A DNA stretch of 64,000 nucleotides from Alphaproteobacteria bacterium (GTDB lineage Bacteria; Pseudomonadota; Alphaproteobacteria; Rhodobacterales; Rhodobacteraceae). The stretch covers positions 1 to 64,000 of the forward strand of contig JAUHVR010000013.1 in assembly GCA_030424865.1 (NCBI GenBank), in the 5' to 3' direction. Positions 17,229 to 26,771 of the stretch are shown here, one piece after another. Made by a program: the position numbers and the translations under genes. The notes under the pieces were generated by a model that was not told the DNA's origin, did no database searches, and saw only the letters and a program-made list of their open reading frames with translations. The number at the start of each line of letters is the position of its first letter. The stretch's first letter is position 1.

Positions 17229-18188
17229 CTAGCCTTTCCAGTCAAAAAAGCCCGGGCCTGCAAGGTCCAAAAGCTGCTCGGCCAGGTTTTGCCCCAAGGA
17301 CGCGCCGTCGGTCGCCGCGCCGGTCATGTCGCCCGAATGCGCGGCGCTGCCGTCCGGGCGCAGGATTTCGCCACGCAGGGTCAGCTGGTCACCGTTCAGC
17401 ACGGCAAGACCGGCAATCGGGGTTTCGCAGCTGCCGTCAAGCCGAGCCAGAAAGGCGCGTTCCGCCGCCAGCCGCAGGCCGGTGTCGGTGTCGTGGATCG
17501 CCGCCAGCATCTGCGCGACCCGCGCATCATCGACCCGCCGTTCGATACCGATGGCCCCCTGCGCCACGGCGGGCAGCATGTCGGCGGTTTCGATCGCCGT
17601 CTTGGGCACATCCGTCAGGTTCAACCGGTTCAGCCCGGCCATCGCCAGGAACGTGCAGGCCGCCACGCCGTCGCCCAGCTTTTTCAGCCGGGTCTGCAGG
17701 TTGCCCCGAAACTCGACCACATTCAGATCGGGCCGCTTGTGCAGCAGCTGCGCGCGCCGCCGCAGGGACGAGGTGCCGACCGTGGTGCCCTCTGGCAGGT
17801 CCGCGATCGCCGTGAAGCTGGGCGAGACAAAGGCATCGCGCACATCCTCACGCGGGAGGTGGCAGTCCAGCACCAGCCCCTTTGGCTGCAGCGTCGGCAT
17901 GTCCTTCATCGAGTGCACGGCGATGTCGATCTTGCCCGCCAGCAGGTCATCCTCGATCTCGCGCGTGAAAAGCCCCTTGTTGCCGATCTCTTTCAGCGGG
18001 CGGTCCGCGTCGATCAGGGTGCGGTCATCGCCGGTGGTCTTGATGACCACGATCTCTAACGCCTCTTCCGGCAGGTCGAAGGCCGCGCCAAGACGCGCGC
18101 GGGTTTCATTGGCCTGGGCCAGCGCCAGGGGCGACCCACGGGTGCCGATGCGCAGGGGTGACGCGGGAGAGGGCAGATCGATGCTCAT
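17229..18188 (-). CDS. hemC: Hydroxymethylbilane synthase (porphobilinogen deaminase)
   Basis: A 319-residue enzyme that condenses four porphobilinogens to hydroxymethylbilane. Seen are RIGTRGSPLALAQA near residue 13, VIKTTGD, the catalytic aspartate segment IDIAVHSMKDMP, TSSLRRRAQ and the dipyrromethane cofactor cysteine in DGSCETPIAG near residue 254. ATG 18188 gives the usual N-terminus; in-frame sequence further upstream is promoter. It diverges from hemE with about 100 bases between them, so both haem genes share a control region. Confidence 0.97.
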   Translation of the reverse strand: MSIDLPSPASPLRIGTRGSPLALAQANETRARLGAAFDLPEEALEIVVIKTTGDDRTLIDADRPLKEIGNKGLFTREIEDDLLAGKIDIAVHSMKDMPTLQPKGLVLDCHLPREDVRDAFVSPSFTAIADLPEGTTVGTSSLRRRAQLLHKRPDLNVVEFRGNLQTRLKKLGDGVAACTFLAMAGLNRLNLTDVPKTAIETADMLPAVAQGAIGIERRVDDARVAQMLAAIHDTDTGLRLAAERAFLARLDGSCETPIAGLAVLNGDQLTLRGEILRPDGSAAHSGDMTGAATDGASLGQNLAEQLLDLAGPGFFDWKG

Positions 18189-18289
18189 GCCCCAAGCTTT
18201 AGAACCGGCGCGGGCAAGGTGCAACCGGACGCCTTGACATATCGCCGCCGACGTCGGACCACAGGTGAAACCAGAAGGGGCCGAGCTTG
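18189..18289. promoter_or_regulatory. Shared hemC/hemE divergent control region
   Basis: About 100 bases between the two divergent starts. Both genes belong to tetrapyrrole synthesis, so shared control is likely, but I could not identify a specific operator or a confident -35/-10 pair by eye. Confidence 0.4.
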
Positions 18290-19321
18290 ATGACCAAAAA
18301 ACTGTTGCGCGCGTTGAACGGGGAAACGCAGGCTGTGCCACCCATCTGGATGATGCGACAGGCGGGGCGCTATCTGCCCGAATATCGCGCGACCCGGGCG
18401 CAGGCGGGGGATTTCCTGTCCCTGTGCTACAACTCGGAACTGGCGGCCGAGGTCACGCTGCAGCCGATCCGCCGTTATGGCTTTGACGCTGCGATTCTCT
18501 TTGCCGACATCCTGCTGCTGCCGCAGGCGCTGGGCGCGGATTTGTGGTTCGTGACGGGCGAGGGCCCGCGTCTGTCGACGATCACCGCGCAGGGGGATTT
18601 CGACAAGCTGGGCCAGGGCGAGATGATCCACGAGACGCTGAACCCGATCTACGAAACCGTCCGCATCCTGCGCCGGGAACTGCCCGAGGAAACCACGCTG
18701 ATCGGCTTTGCCGGTGCCCCCTGGACCGTTGCGACCTATATGATTGCCGGTCGCGGTACGCCGGACCAGGGTCCGGCCCATGCCCTGAAGGCCGAGAACA
18801 CGCCCCTGTTCGATGCGCTGATGGAGCGGTTGACCGTCGCGACCATCGACTATCTGTCGGCTCAGATCGAGGCGGGCGCCGAAGTGGTCAAGCTCTTTGA
18901 CAGCTGGGCGGGCTCTTTGAAAGGTGCGGATTTTGACCGCTATGCCCTGCAGCCCGCCAAGACGATCATCGCCGAGCTGAAGTCGCGTCACCCGAATGTG
19001 CCCGTCATCGCCTTCCCGCGTGAGGCAGGCGAGGCCTATGTCGGTTTTGCCAAGGCGACCGGCGCGGATTGCGTCGCGCTGGACAACTCGGTGTCTCCCG
19101 ACTGGGCGGCGGCGCATGTGCAGGTCGACGGTTGCGTGCAGGGCAACCTGGCCTCGCGCCACATGGTCACCGGGGGCGACGCGCTGGTTCAGGAAACCCG
19201 CGCCATCGTCAAAGCCTTTTCCAACGGCCCGCATATCTTCAACCTCGGCCACGGCATCACGCCGGACGCGGACCCCGAAAACGTGCAGTTGATGATCGAC
19301 ACGGTGCGCGAAACCGCCTGA
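18290..19321 (+). CDS. hemE: Uroporphyrinogen decarboxylase
   Basis: A 343-residue enzyme that decarboxylates uroporphyrinogen III to coproporphyrinogen III. The N-terminal [17 protein letters not shown] motif is diagnostic, with catalytic [24 protein letters not shown] and the C-terminal [18 protein letters not shown] 18290 is chosen; a TTG immediately before it is in frame but less likely. The gene diverges from hemC and ends against the DMT transporter on the other strand with no gap. Confidence 0.97.
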   Translation: MTKKLLRALNGETQAVPPIWMMRQAGRYLPEYRATRAQAGDFLSLCYNSELAAEVTLQPIRRYGFDAAILFADILLLPQALGADLWFVTGEGPRLSTITAQGDFDKLGQGEMIHETLNPIYETVRILRRELPEETTLIGFAGAPWTVATYMIAGRGTPDQGPAHALKAENTPLFDALMERLTVATIDYLSAQIEAGAEVVKLFDSWAGSLKGADFDRYALQPAKTIIAELKSRHPNVPVIAFPREAGEAYVGFAKATGADCVALDNSVSPDWAAAHVQVDGCVQGNLASRHMVTGGDALVQETRAIVKAFSNGPHIFNLGHGITPDADPENVQLMIDTVRETA

Positions 19322-20299
19322 TCAGCGCCGCGCCGTCCTTTGACGCCAGCCCATTGGCCGGGCGCGCTGTTGTTCCCGCAGGAACACCACCAGCCCGGCC
19401 CCCACGATCAGCGCACAGCCCGCCCAGACAGGCAGCGCGGGCCATTCGGAAAAGAACAACCAGCCCCACAGGATCGCCAGCGGCAGGCCAAGGTATTCAA
19501 AGGGCGCCACGGTTGCGGCATTGGCGACGCGATAGGCCGCCGACAGGCAATAGCCGATGACCCCCGAACAGGTGCCCAGCCCCAGCAGGACCAGCAGATC
19601 CGCGGGTTTGGGCCAGACCCAGGCCTTGAACAGGAACTGCAGGCTTTCGTTGTCCGTGCGTTCCGCGAACCGCCCATCCCCGGCCACGACAAAGAACCCG
19701 ACCGAGACGATCAGAAAAATCCCCTGAATATAGACCGCCATGGCCGAGGCCTGAGAGGTGACGCCCAACTTGCGCGTCATCACCTGCATCAGCGCATAGG
19801 TCAGCGCGGCAAAGACCGGCAGCAGCAGCACGATCCGCGCGACTTCCAGGCCCGAGCTGTCCCAGGGGCGCTGCATCAGAACCACGCCCAGAAACCCGAC
19901 AAAGACCGCACCCAGGCGGAAGAGGCCGACTTTTTCGCCCAGGAGTGGGATCGACAAGAGCGTGATAAACAGCGGTGCCACAAAGAAGAGCGCGGTCGCC
20001 TCGGCCAGGGGAATCACCGCCACGGCCGCGTAGAAAGCCATGTTCGCCGTCACAACCAGAAGCCCGCGCACCAGATGCAGGCCCGGGGTGCTGGTGCGCA
20101 GGATCCGCCAGCCGCCCTCAAGCTGGACAAGGACCAGCGAAAACAGCAGGCCAATGCCCGCACGAAAGGCGATGATCTCGTGCAGCGGGTATCCGCCCGA
20201 CAAGAGCTTGATCAGCATGTCGTTGATCGAAATGGCAAAAACAGCCACGCAAACGAACAGGATGCCCAATCCAGGGCGATTCAAATCATGGGAAGTCAT
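19322..20299 (-). CDS. DMT-superfamily permease (EamA type)
   Basis: A 325-residue membrane protein with about ten hydrophobic segments arranged as two EamA halves; the second half starts near residue 170. The motif RGLLVVTANMAFYAAVAVIPLAEATALFFVAPLFI is typical of the S-adenosylmethionine/RhaT-like exporter group of roseobacters. ATG 20299 gives a standard short N-terminus (MTSHDLNRPG); the upstream in-frame part is Cys/Arg-rich and not membrane-like. Substrate cannot be assigned. C-terminus is basic (RPMGWRQRTARR). Confidence 0.85.
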   Translation of the reverse strand: MTSHDLNRPGLGILFVCVAVFAISINDMLIKLLSGGYPLHEIIAFRAGIGLLFSLVLVQLEGGWRILRTSTPGLHLVRGLLVVTANMAFYAAVAVIPLAEATALFFVAPLFITLLSIPLLGEKVGLFRLGAVFVGFLGVVLMQRPWDSSGLEVARIVLLLPVFAALTYALMQVMTRKLGVTSQASAMAVYIQGIFLIVSVGFFVVAGDGRFAERTDNESLQFLFKAWVWPKPADLLVLLGLGTCSGVIGYCLSAAYRVANAATVAPFEYLGLPLAILWGWLFFSEWPALPVWAGCALIVGAGLVVFLREQQRARPMGWRQRTARR

Positions 20300-20434
20300 G
20301 CAGCAGCGGTACCGCGGGGCGCATCCGCGATCCATCCTGTTCGCGACAAATGTATGGCAGGAATGCATTCTTGTTGATTGCGCATTGAACCAATCAGTTT
20401 AGGTTCCCCCTTCAGGAAATTGAAGGAGACGGCC

Positions 20435-21370
20435 ATGGCCGCGATGGTGCAAATCCAGGACCTGCGCAAAGTCTATGACGGCGGGTTCGAGGCGCTGAAA
20501 GGCGTGAACCTGGACATTGAAGAGGGTGAGATCCTTGCCCTGCTCGGCCCCAATGGGGCTGGGAAAACGACATTGATTTCAACGATCTGCGGGATCACGC
20601 TTCCCAGTTCCGGGTCGGTGACCGTTGGCGGCTATGACATCCTTGCGGACTATCGCAAGACGCGCGGCCTGATCGGGCTGGTGCCGCAAGAGATCAACCT
20701 CGAACCGTTCGAATACGTGCGCAACACCGTCGCCTTTTCGCGGGGCCTGTTCGGCAAACCGCGCAATGACGGGCGGGTTGAAGAGATCCTGAAAAAGCTG
20801 TCGCTCTGGGACAAGCGAGACTCGAAAATCATGGAGCTGTCAGGCGGTATGCGCCGGCGCGTGCTGATCGCCAAGGCGCTCAGTCATGACCCGCGGGTGC
20901 TGTTCCTTGATGAGCCCACCGCCGGTGTCGACGTCGAGCTGCGCCGCGACATGTGGGACATCGTTGCCCAGCTCAAGGCCGATGGCGTCACGATCATCCT
21001 GACCACGCATTACATCGAAGAGGCCGAGGCCATCGCCGACCGCGTGGGCGTGATCAGCAAGGGCGAGTTGCTGCTGGTCGAGGACAAGAGCACCCTGATG
21101 ACCCGCATGGGCCGCAAGGAACTGCGCGTAGACCTGCAGGACCCGCTGACCGCTTTGCCGGACAGCCTGTCGGACTTCGACCTGGCGTTGGCCGAGGATG
21201 GCCTGTCGGTCACATATGCCTATGACACCGCCGCCGAACGGACGGGCATTGCCCGCCTCGTTGGGGCGTTTTCGGCCGAAGGCATCGTCATCCGCGACCT
21301 GCAGACCTCGCAAAGCTCGCTTGAAGACATCTTTGTCACCCTCGTGCACAAAACGGAGGACGCGGCATGA
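20435..21370 (+). CDS. ABC-2 type transporter, ATP-binding protein (YadG-like)
   Basis: A 311-residue ATPase: Walker [11 protein letters not shown] near residue 45, signature [15 protein letters not shown] near 140, Walker [13 protein letters not shown] and the switch His in [14 protein letters not shown]. The C-terminal 80 residues are the usual appendix of ABC-2 exporters. AAGGAGA precedes ATG 20435. The stop codon overlaps the start of the permease (ATGA), so the two are translationally coupled. Likely export of a drug or lipid; the pair resembles YadG/YadH, whose substrate is unknown. Confidence 0.9.
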   Translation: MAAMVQIQDLRKVYDGGFEALKGVNLDIEEGEILALLGPNGAGKTTLISTICGITLPSSGSVTVGGYDILADYRKTRGLIGLVPQEINLEPFEYVRNTVAFSRGLFGKPRNDGRVEEILKKLSLWDKRDSKIMELSGGMRRRVLIAKALSHDPRVLFLDEPTAGVDVELRRDMWDIVAQLKADGVTIILTTHYIEEAEAIADRVGVISKGELLLVEDKSTLMTRMGRKELRVDLQDPLTALPDSLSDFDLALAEDGLSVTYAYDTAAERTGIARLVGAFSAEGIVIRDLQTSQSSLEDIFVTLVHKTEDAA

Positions 21371-22128
21371 ACACCCAGGCCGTCCTGTCAATCTATCGCT
21401 TTGAAATGGCGCGGTTCTTCCGCACGCTGGCACAAAGCTTCATTTCGCCGGTCATCTCGACCTCGCTCTACTTCGTTGTCTTCGGAGCCGCGATCGGATC
21501 GCGCATCGCCGAGGTCGAGGGCGTCAGCTATGGTGCCTTCATCGTGCCCGGCCTGATCATGCTGAGCGTGATGACACAGGCAATTTCCAACGCGTCCTTC
21601 GGGATCTACTTTCCCAAGTTCATCGGCACGATCTACGAGTTGCTCTCGGCCCCGGTGAACTTTCTGGAAATCGTGCTGGGCTATGTCGGCGCGGCAGCGA
21701 CCAAGGCGCTGTTCATCGGTGTGGTGATCCTTGCGACCTCGGCGCTGTTCGTGGATCTGCAAATCGCACATCCGCTGGCGATGATCGCATTCATGGTCCT
21801 GACCTGCATCAGCTTCTCGCTCTTTGGCTTCATCATCGGCATCTGGGCCAGGAACTTTGAACAACTGCAGCTGATTCCGCTGCTTGTGGTCACGCCGCTG
21901 GTGTTCCTGGGGGGCTCGTTCTACTCGATCTCGATGTTGCCACCGCTTTGGCAGACCGTGACGCTGTTCAACCCGGTGGTCTACCTGGTGTCGGGGTTCC
22001 GCTGGTCGTTCTTTGGCCTGGCCGACGTGCCCGTGGGGCTGAGCCTGCTGGCGATCCTGGGCTTTACGGCGCTGTGCCTTGGCATCATCTGGTGGATCTT
22101 CCGCACCGGGTGGCGCATCCGCGGGTAA
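21367..22128 (+). CDS. ABC-2 type transporter permease (YadH-like)
   Basis: A 253-residue membrane protein with six hydrophobic segments and the ABC-2 motifs [23 protein letters not shown] and [21 protein letters not shown]. It pairs with the ATPase upstream, whose stop it overlaps by four bases. The N-terminal Glu/Arg segment [15 protein letters not shown] is the amphipathic elbow of this permease class. Direction is most likely export. Confidence 0.9.
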   Translation: MNTQAVLSIYRFEMARFFRTLAQSFISPVISTSLYFVVFGAAIGSRIAEVEGVSYGAFIVPGLIMLSVMTQAISNASFGIYFPKFIGTIYELLSAPVNFLEIVLGYVGAAATKALFIGVVILATSALFVDLQIAHPLAMIAFMVLTCISFSLFGFIIGIWARNFEQLQLIPLLVVTPLVFLGGSFYSISMLPPLWQTVTLFNPVVYLVSGFRWSFFGLADVPVGLSLLAILGFTALCLGIIWWIFRTGWRIRG

Positions 22129-22141
22129 CCAGTCTGGTGCA

Positions 22142-22167
22142 GGGCCGCACAGATCTCTGTGCGGCCC
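22142..22167 (+). terminator. Hairpin after the ABC-2 operon
   Basis: A perfect 11-bp stem GGGCCGCACAG (142-152 of this 22 kb stretch, i.e. 22142-22152) pairs with CTGTGCGGCCC (22157-22167) around a four-base loop, 13 bases after the permease stop. No T run follows, so it may be a weak or Rho-assisted terminator or an mRNA-stabilising hairpin. Confidence 0.5.
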
Positions 22168-22207
22168 GGCCCTCGCCAAACGCCGGGAATGGGCGTAAGC
22201 CGATCAC

Positions 22208-23443
22208 ATGACCAAGAACTTTCCCCTCACCCAGGCCGGAGACCTGCCGATCTGGAGGCGTCCCATCACGCTGTTGTTCCTCATGGCGATTGCCATGCCG
22301 CTCAGCTTTTCGACCTGGTCGGCGCTTTTGAACAATTTTGTCATCGAGAAAGCGGCCTTTGACGGGTCGGACATCGGCTGGCTGCACACGGTGCGCGAGA
22401 TCCCTGGCTTTTTTGCCGTCGGCGTCATCGCCATCATTGTCTTCATGCATGAACAGGTTCTGGCGCTGGTCTCGCTGGCGCTGCTGGGGGTTGCGACGGC
22501 GATCACGGCGTGGTTCCCGAACATGGCGGGCATCCTGACGATCACCATGCTCAGCTCGATCGGCTTTCACTACTACGAGACAGTGAACCAGAGCCTGCAG
22601 CTTCAATGGCTGCCCAAGGATCGCGCGCCGCAGATGCTGGGGTGGCTGATCGCCGTTGCCTCGGGCGCAACACTGGTGGCCTATGGGCTGATCGTGCTGA
22701 CGTGGGAGGCCTTGGGCCTGAGCTACAACCTTGTCTACATGGCCTCGGGCGGGCTGACGCTTTTGGTCGTGGCGTACTGCGCCTTTGCCTTCCCACGGTT
22801 TGATGCGCCGAACCCGCAGGTCAAGAAGATGATCCTGCGCAAGCGTTATTGGCTGTATTACCTGCTGCAGTTCATGTCGGGCGCACGGCGTCAGATCTTT
22901 ATTGTGTTCGCAGGCTTCATGATGGTCGAGCGCTTTGGTTTTGACGTGCATGAAGTGACAGGGCTTTACCTAATCAACCTTGTGGCCAACATGGCGCTGG
23001 CACCGCTTTTCGGCAAGGCCGTGCACCGCTTTGGCGAGCGCAACACACTGATCTTCGAATATGTTGGTCTGGTCTGCGTGTTCATGGCCTACGGCGGGAT
23101 CTACTGGTTTGGCTGGGGTGTCGTGCTGGCCGCGATTCTCTATGTGCTGGATCACCTGTTCTTTGCATTGGCCCTGGCACTGAAAACCTATTTCCAGAAG
23201 ATCTCTGATCCGGGGGATATTGCGCCGACCGCTGCGGTGGCCTTCACGATCAACCATATTGCGGCGGTCTTTCTGCCGGCGCTGCTTGGGTATCTCTGGC
23301 TGGTGTCGCCCGGCGCGGTCTTTGGACTGGCCGCTGCAATGGCCGCGACCTCGCTGATCCTGTCGCTGATGATCCCGCGCGATCCCGCGCCGGGGAACGA
23401 AACGATCTTTGCCCGCTTCCGGGCCCCAGCGGCGGCAGAGTAA
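22208..23443 (+). CDS. MFS transporter
   Basis: A 411-residue protein with about twelve hydrophobic segments and a loop of basic residues (QVKKMILRKRYW) in the middle, the layout of a major facilitator. No signature motif allows a substrate call. It is followed four bases later by a MATE exporter, so the two are likely co-transcribed. Start at ATG 22208; the sequence just upstream is rich in CG and shows only a weak ribosome site. Confidence 0.82.
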   Translation: MTKNFPLTQAGDLPIWRRPITLLFLMAIAMPLSFSTWSALLNNFVIEKAAFDGSDIGWLHTVREIPGFFAVGVIAIIVFMHEQVLALVSLALLGVATAITAWFPNMAGILTITMLSSIGFHYYETVNQSLQLQWLPKDRAPQMLGWLIAVASGATLVAYGLIVLTWEALGLSYNLVYMASGGLTLLVVAYCAFAFPRFDAPNPQVKKMILRKRYWLYYLLQFMSGARRQIFIVFAGFMMVERFGFDVHEVTGLYLINLVANMALAPLFGKAVHRFGERNTLIFEYVGLVCVFMAYGGIYWFGWGVVLAAILYVLDHLFFALALALKTYFQKISDPGDIAPTAAVAFTINHIAAVFLPALLGYLWLVSPGAVFGLAAAMAATSLILSLMIPRDPAPGNETIFARFRAPAAAE

Positions 23444-23447
23444 AGCC

Positions 23448-24845
23448 ATGGCCGCGCCCGTGGGTCGTTTCCTGACAGGGTCCACGATGGGCCACGTGGT
23501 ACGGATGACGGCGACGGGCGCCATCGGCATCACTTTTGTCTTTGCCGTCGACGCGGTGAACCTGTTCTGGCTGTCGGTGCTTGGACGCGAGATCCTGATG
23601 TCGGCCGTGGGCTACGCCTTTGCGATCCAGTTCTTTGCCGTCTCGACCGGCGTTGGCGTGATGATCGCCATGACCGCAATGGTCAGCCGCGCCATCGGGG
23701 CAGGCGACAGGGACCTGGCACGGCGGCAGGCGACGTCGGGCATTCTGTACAACTGCCTTGTGCAGACGGTTGCCGCGGCTGTGGCCATCGGCTTCCGGCA
23801 CGAGTTGCTGGCGCTGGTCGGGGCCGAGGGTGAGGCCCTGCAGCTGGCGGCCCGCTACCTGGCGCTTTCGATGCCATCGATCGTGATCATGGCCATCGGC
23901 CTGTCGGGCAGCGCCGCCCTGCGGGCCGAGGGCGACGGACGGCGCGCCATGCAGGTCACGCTGATCGGGGGAACCGTCCTGCTGGTCGTCGACCCGATCT
24001 TTATCGTGGTGATGGGCCTGGGGCTGGACGGCGCGGCGCTTGGGATCTGGATCTTCCGCACAACCATGGCCGTTCTGGCGCTTTATTATTGCACTGTTTC
24101 GCATCGGTTGTTGGCGCGGCCCTCGGGGCGCGACATGGCGGCCTGCGGGTTGCCCCTGGCGGCGATCGCGCTGCCGGCCATGGCCACACAGATGGCCACG
24201 CCGTTTGGCAACGCGCTGCTGACCTCGGTCGTTGCCAAGTTCGGTGACAGTGCCGTTGCAGGCTGGGCCGTGGTGAACCGCCTGACGGTCGTCGCCTTTG
24301 GCGGGCTTTTTGCGCTGGGTGGCGCCATCGGCGGGATCTTTGGCCAAAACTTCGGAGCTGGTTCAATGGACCGCGTGCGCCAGACCTTCCGGGATGCCGT
24401 GTTGTTCTGTGTGGGTTACGCCGGGGTGGTCTGGCTGACTCTGATGGGCCTGTCGGGGCAGATCGCAATGGGCTTTGGTCTGGGCGAAGAGGCGTCTGCG
24501 GTTCTGCGGGCCTTTACCCACGTCGGGGCCATGTCGTTCATGCTGGGCGGGCTCTTGTTTGTGGCCAATTCGGCTTTCAACACGCTGGGCCGCCCGCTGT
24601 GGGCCTCGGTCCTGTCCTGGGTCCGAGAGGGGGTGCTGATGCTGCCCGCCGCGCTGTGGCTCTCGACACTCTTTGACGCACGGGGCGCGGTCTATGCGCA
24701 GGCGCTGGTCGGCGCAGGCATGGGTGTTCTGGCGGCCTGGCTGGGCTTTCGCTTTGTCACCGGCCTGAAGGGCAAGGCCACGCCAGAGCTTGACCTCACC
24801 ACCCGTCGGGCCTACCGGGACGTGAACCGCTATCGGAGACGTTAA
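23448..24845 (+). CDS. MATE-family efflux transporter
   Basis: A 465-residue membrane protein with the two-bundle MATE layout: twelve hydrophobic segments, and the GMIAMTAMVSRAIGAGDRDLARR and FGQNFGAGSMDRVRQTF loops, which are repeated positions of the two halves. It probably exchanges Na+ or H+ for an organic cation. ATG 23448 is chosen because it lies directly after the MFS stop; an in-frame start within the MFS gene is unlikely. prmA starts two bases after its stop. Confidence 0.88.
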   Translation: MAAPVGRFLTGSTMGHVVRMTATGAIGITFVFAVDAVNLFWLSVLGREILMSAVGYAFAIQFFAVSTGVGVMIAMTAMVSRAIGAGDRDLARRQATSGILYNCLVQTVAAAVAIGFRHELLALVGAEGEALQLAARYLALSMPSIVIMAIGLSGSAALRAEGDGRRAMQVTLIGGTVLLVVDPIFIVVMGLGLDGAALGIWIFRTTMAVLALYYCTVSHRLLARPSGRDMAACGLPLAAIALPAMATQMATPFGNALLTSVVAKFGDSAVAGWAVVNRLTVVAFGGLFALGGAIGGIFGQNFGAGSMDRVRQTFRDAVLFCVGYAGVVWLTLMGLSGQIAMGFGLGEEASAVLRAFTHVGAMSFMLGGLLFVANSAFNTLGRPLWASVLSWVREGVLMLPAALWLSTLFDARGAVYAQALVGAGMGVLAAWLGFRFVTGLKGKATPELDLTTRRAYRDVNRYRRR

Positions 24846-24846
24846 G

Positions 24847-25713
24847 ATGCCCACCTTCACCGCCCTGACCACCCTTCCCGGCAAACCCCAGGCCGAGGCG
24901 CTGGGCGAAGCGATGGAACGTCTGACCCCTGAACCCACCGGCGTGGGTGTCTTCGAGATCGAGGATGGATCAGGCCTGTGGGAAGTTGGTGGGTACTTCA
25001 CCGAGGCGCCCGACGCCGCCGGTTTGGCCCTGCTGGCCGCCGCGCACGGGGCCAAGGATTTTGTTGTATCCGAGCTGCCCGACATCGACTGGGTTGCCAA
25101 GGTCAAACGCGAACTCAGCCCGGTCGAGGCGGGGCGCTTCTTTGTCTACGGCAGCCATGACGCGGACAAGGTGCCCGAAGGGGCCGAACCGCTGCTGATC
25201 GAGGCTGCCATGGCCTTTGGCACCGGCCACCATGGCACGACATTGGGCTGCCTTCGCGCGCTGGACCGAATCGCAAGCGGCGGCTTTGCGGGCAAGAACG
25301 TTGCCGACATCGGCTGCGGCACGGCCGTTCTGGCCATGGCTGCCGCGCGGATCTGGCCCGAGACCGTGATCGCCAGCGACATCGACCAGGTTGCCGTGGA
25401 CGTGGCCGAGGCCAATGTCGCCGCAAATGATCTGATCGGTCGTGTGATCTGTGTCGAAGCTGCGGGCTTCGACCATCCGGACCTTGCTGCCCGCGCGCCT
25501 TTTGATCTGATCTTTGCCAACATCCTGAAGGGCCCGCTGGTCGACCTGGCGCCGTCGATGGCCGCGCATCTGGCGGATGGCGGTTTTGCCATTCTGTCAG
25601 GCATCCTGAATGAGCAAGCGGATGAGGTCGTGGCGGTCTATGGCGCGCAGGGCATCGGCCTTGAAACGCGCGAAGAGATCGGCGAGTGGACGACTCTGAC
25701 GCTCAGGAAATAG
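24847..25713 (+). CDS. prmA: Ribosomal protein L11 methyltransferase
   Basis: A 288-residue SAM-dependent methyltransferase with the PrmA-specific AFGTGHHGTTLGCL near residue 123, SAM motif ADIGCGTAVLAMAA near 150, acidic SDIDQVAVDVAEAN and the active-site FANILKGPL. It trimethylates lysines and the N-terminus of L11. It immediately follows the MATE gene with almost no gap, yet is functionally unrelated. Length is normal for the family. Confidence 0.94.
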   Translation: MPTFTALTTLPGKPQAEALGEAMERLTPEPTGVGVFEIEDGSGLWEVGGYFTEAPDAAGLALLAAAHGAKDFVVSELPDIDWVAKVKRELSPVEAGRFFVYGSHDADKVPEGAEPLLIEAAMAFGTGHHGTTLGCLRALDRIASGGFAGKNVADIGCGTAVLAMAAARIWPETVIASDIDQVAVDVAEANVAANDLIGRVICVEAAGFDHPDLAARAPFDLIFANILKGPLVDLAPSMAAHLADGGFAILSGILNEQADEVVAVYGAQGIGLETREEIGEWTTLTLRK

Positions 25714-25812
25714 GGTAAACACTCTGTTTCCCCGGCGCTGCGCCGCAATTTCGTCAAATTTGATCAGTATTCATTTCAATGTGTGTTTTGTAATGAGTAC
25801 TGGAGGTTCAGC

Positions 25813-26160
25813 GTGGACGACGCGCTCAGGGATTTTGATCGCCGTGCAAACGCGGTGCGCAAAAATCATGCCCGGTTGGCCCGGGGATATGTCACCAAGA
25901 TCAACAAGAACGGCCTGATCGAACATCGGCCTCGTCGTGGGCGCAAGGCCCGTGGTCCGGTTCGGCTGGTGCTGTACCTGATCCTGTCGCTCTTGGCCTT
26001 CAAGGGTTTCCTGCTGTCCGAGCTGGGAGCCGAAGACTATCTGGCGCGTGTCGCAACCCTGTCTCAGGGCACGACGGTCGAACGTGTCGGAAGTGTTCTG
26101 ATGTCGGTTGATCCCGCAACGCAATGGATTGCCGATGCTGTCACGCTGGTGCGCAGCTAA
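25813..26160 (+). CDS. Small single-pass membrane protein, unknown function
   Basis: A 115-residue protein. The start is taken as GTG 25813 because GGAGG ends six bases before it; the earlier ATG at 25783 has no such site. The N-terminal 55 residues are very basic (HRPRRGRKARGPVR), then one membrane segment LVLYLILSLLAFKGFLLSELG (about 56-76), then a soluble tail of about 40 residues. This is inner-membrane with cytoplasmic basic end. Proteins with this profile are conserved in roseobacters, function unknown. Confidence 0.65.
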   Translation: MDDALRDFDRRANAVRKNHARLARGYVTKINKNGLIEHRPRRGRKARGPVRLVLYLILSLLAFKGFLLSELGAEDYLARVATLSQGTTVERVGSVLMSVDPATQWIADAVTLVRS

Positions 26161-26186
26161 ATCCACGCCACCTCACGCCAAAGAAA

Positions 26187-26215
26187 AAGCCGCGCCCCTT
26201 TCGGGGTCGCGGCTT
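26187..26215 (-). terminator. Terminator of the DUF1127 gene, probably bidirectional
   Basis: Stem AAGCCGCG-CCCC with GGGG-T-CGCGGCTT around TTTC, followed on the minus strand by a run of T. It lies 30 bases past the DUF1127 stop. The plus strand side lacks a long T run, so termination of the membrane-protein gene here is less certain. Confidence 0.8.
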
Positions 26216-26244
26216 GATGCTTTTCAGAAGCAATTGCGACGCGC

Positions 26245-26454
26245 TTAGCGGGCGTTTGCAACCTCTTCGATGTCGCCACGGACCAGACCGATGTCGTCCA
26301 GCTCACGGTCGGTCAGCTTCGACAGCGAGTTGCGGGTCGCGCGGGCGTCGTTCCATGCAGCAAAGGCGCCAAAGGCTTTTGCGAAAACCTGGCCGATACG
26401 GCCAGCAAAGTCAGTTGCAGCATACTGCGGGCGGGTGGTGTCGAAAGCAGCCAT
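26245..26454 (-). CDS. DUF1127-family small protein
   Basis: A 69-residue protein whose C-terminal part has the DUF1127 signature: WNDARATRNSLSKLTDRELDDIGLVRGDIEEVA, in which LSKLSDREL.DIGL is the conserved core. DUF1127 proteins are short Arg-rich proteins linked to RNA binding, phosphate and carbon-storage control in alphaproteobacteria. A GAGGAA lies before ATG 26454. It has its own promoter region and terminator. Confidence 0.9.
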   Translation of the reverse strand: MAAFDTTRPQYAATDFAGRIGQVFAKAFGAFAAWNDARATRNSLSKLTDRELDDIGLVRGDIEEVANAR

Positions 26455-26771
26455 ATCTGTGTTCCTCTGTTAGATTGATGGTTGGCGTGTTGCTTGAGCC
26501 GCATGTAGACCCGGCGTATCGCCGCGACAAGCAGCTAAAATTGCATGGGACGTATGATTTTTGTGCATAGCTGAAACTTGGCGTAACGCTATGAATTTAT
26601 GTAAAAAACGACCCATCTTCGTGTCGGTTCTGTGACAGAGGGTGTCGCAAGCCGCCTAAATATGTCGCGGACTGAAAACTCGTGTCGTTTTCCGACTTAT
26701 TCGGCTTTGTGCTTGGCGGGTGTTCGCGTTTCGTGCTAGTGCATCAAAAAAGCAACAACAGGCGGGCAGTG
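26455..26771. promoter_or_regulatory. Long intergenic control region between DUF1127 and ruvC
   Basis: About 317 bases with no gene, including A+T-rich stretches (around 26570-26610 and 26650-26690) suited to promoters in both directions. At 26722-26736 GTTC-N7-GTGC is one mismatch from the GTTC-N7-GTTC LexA site known in Rhodobacter-type bacteria, 35 bases before ruvC. The site is a weak match and remains inference. Confidence 0.35.
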
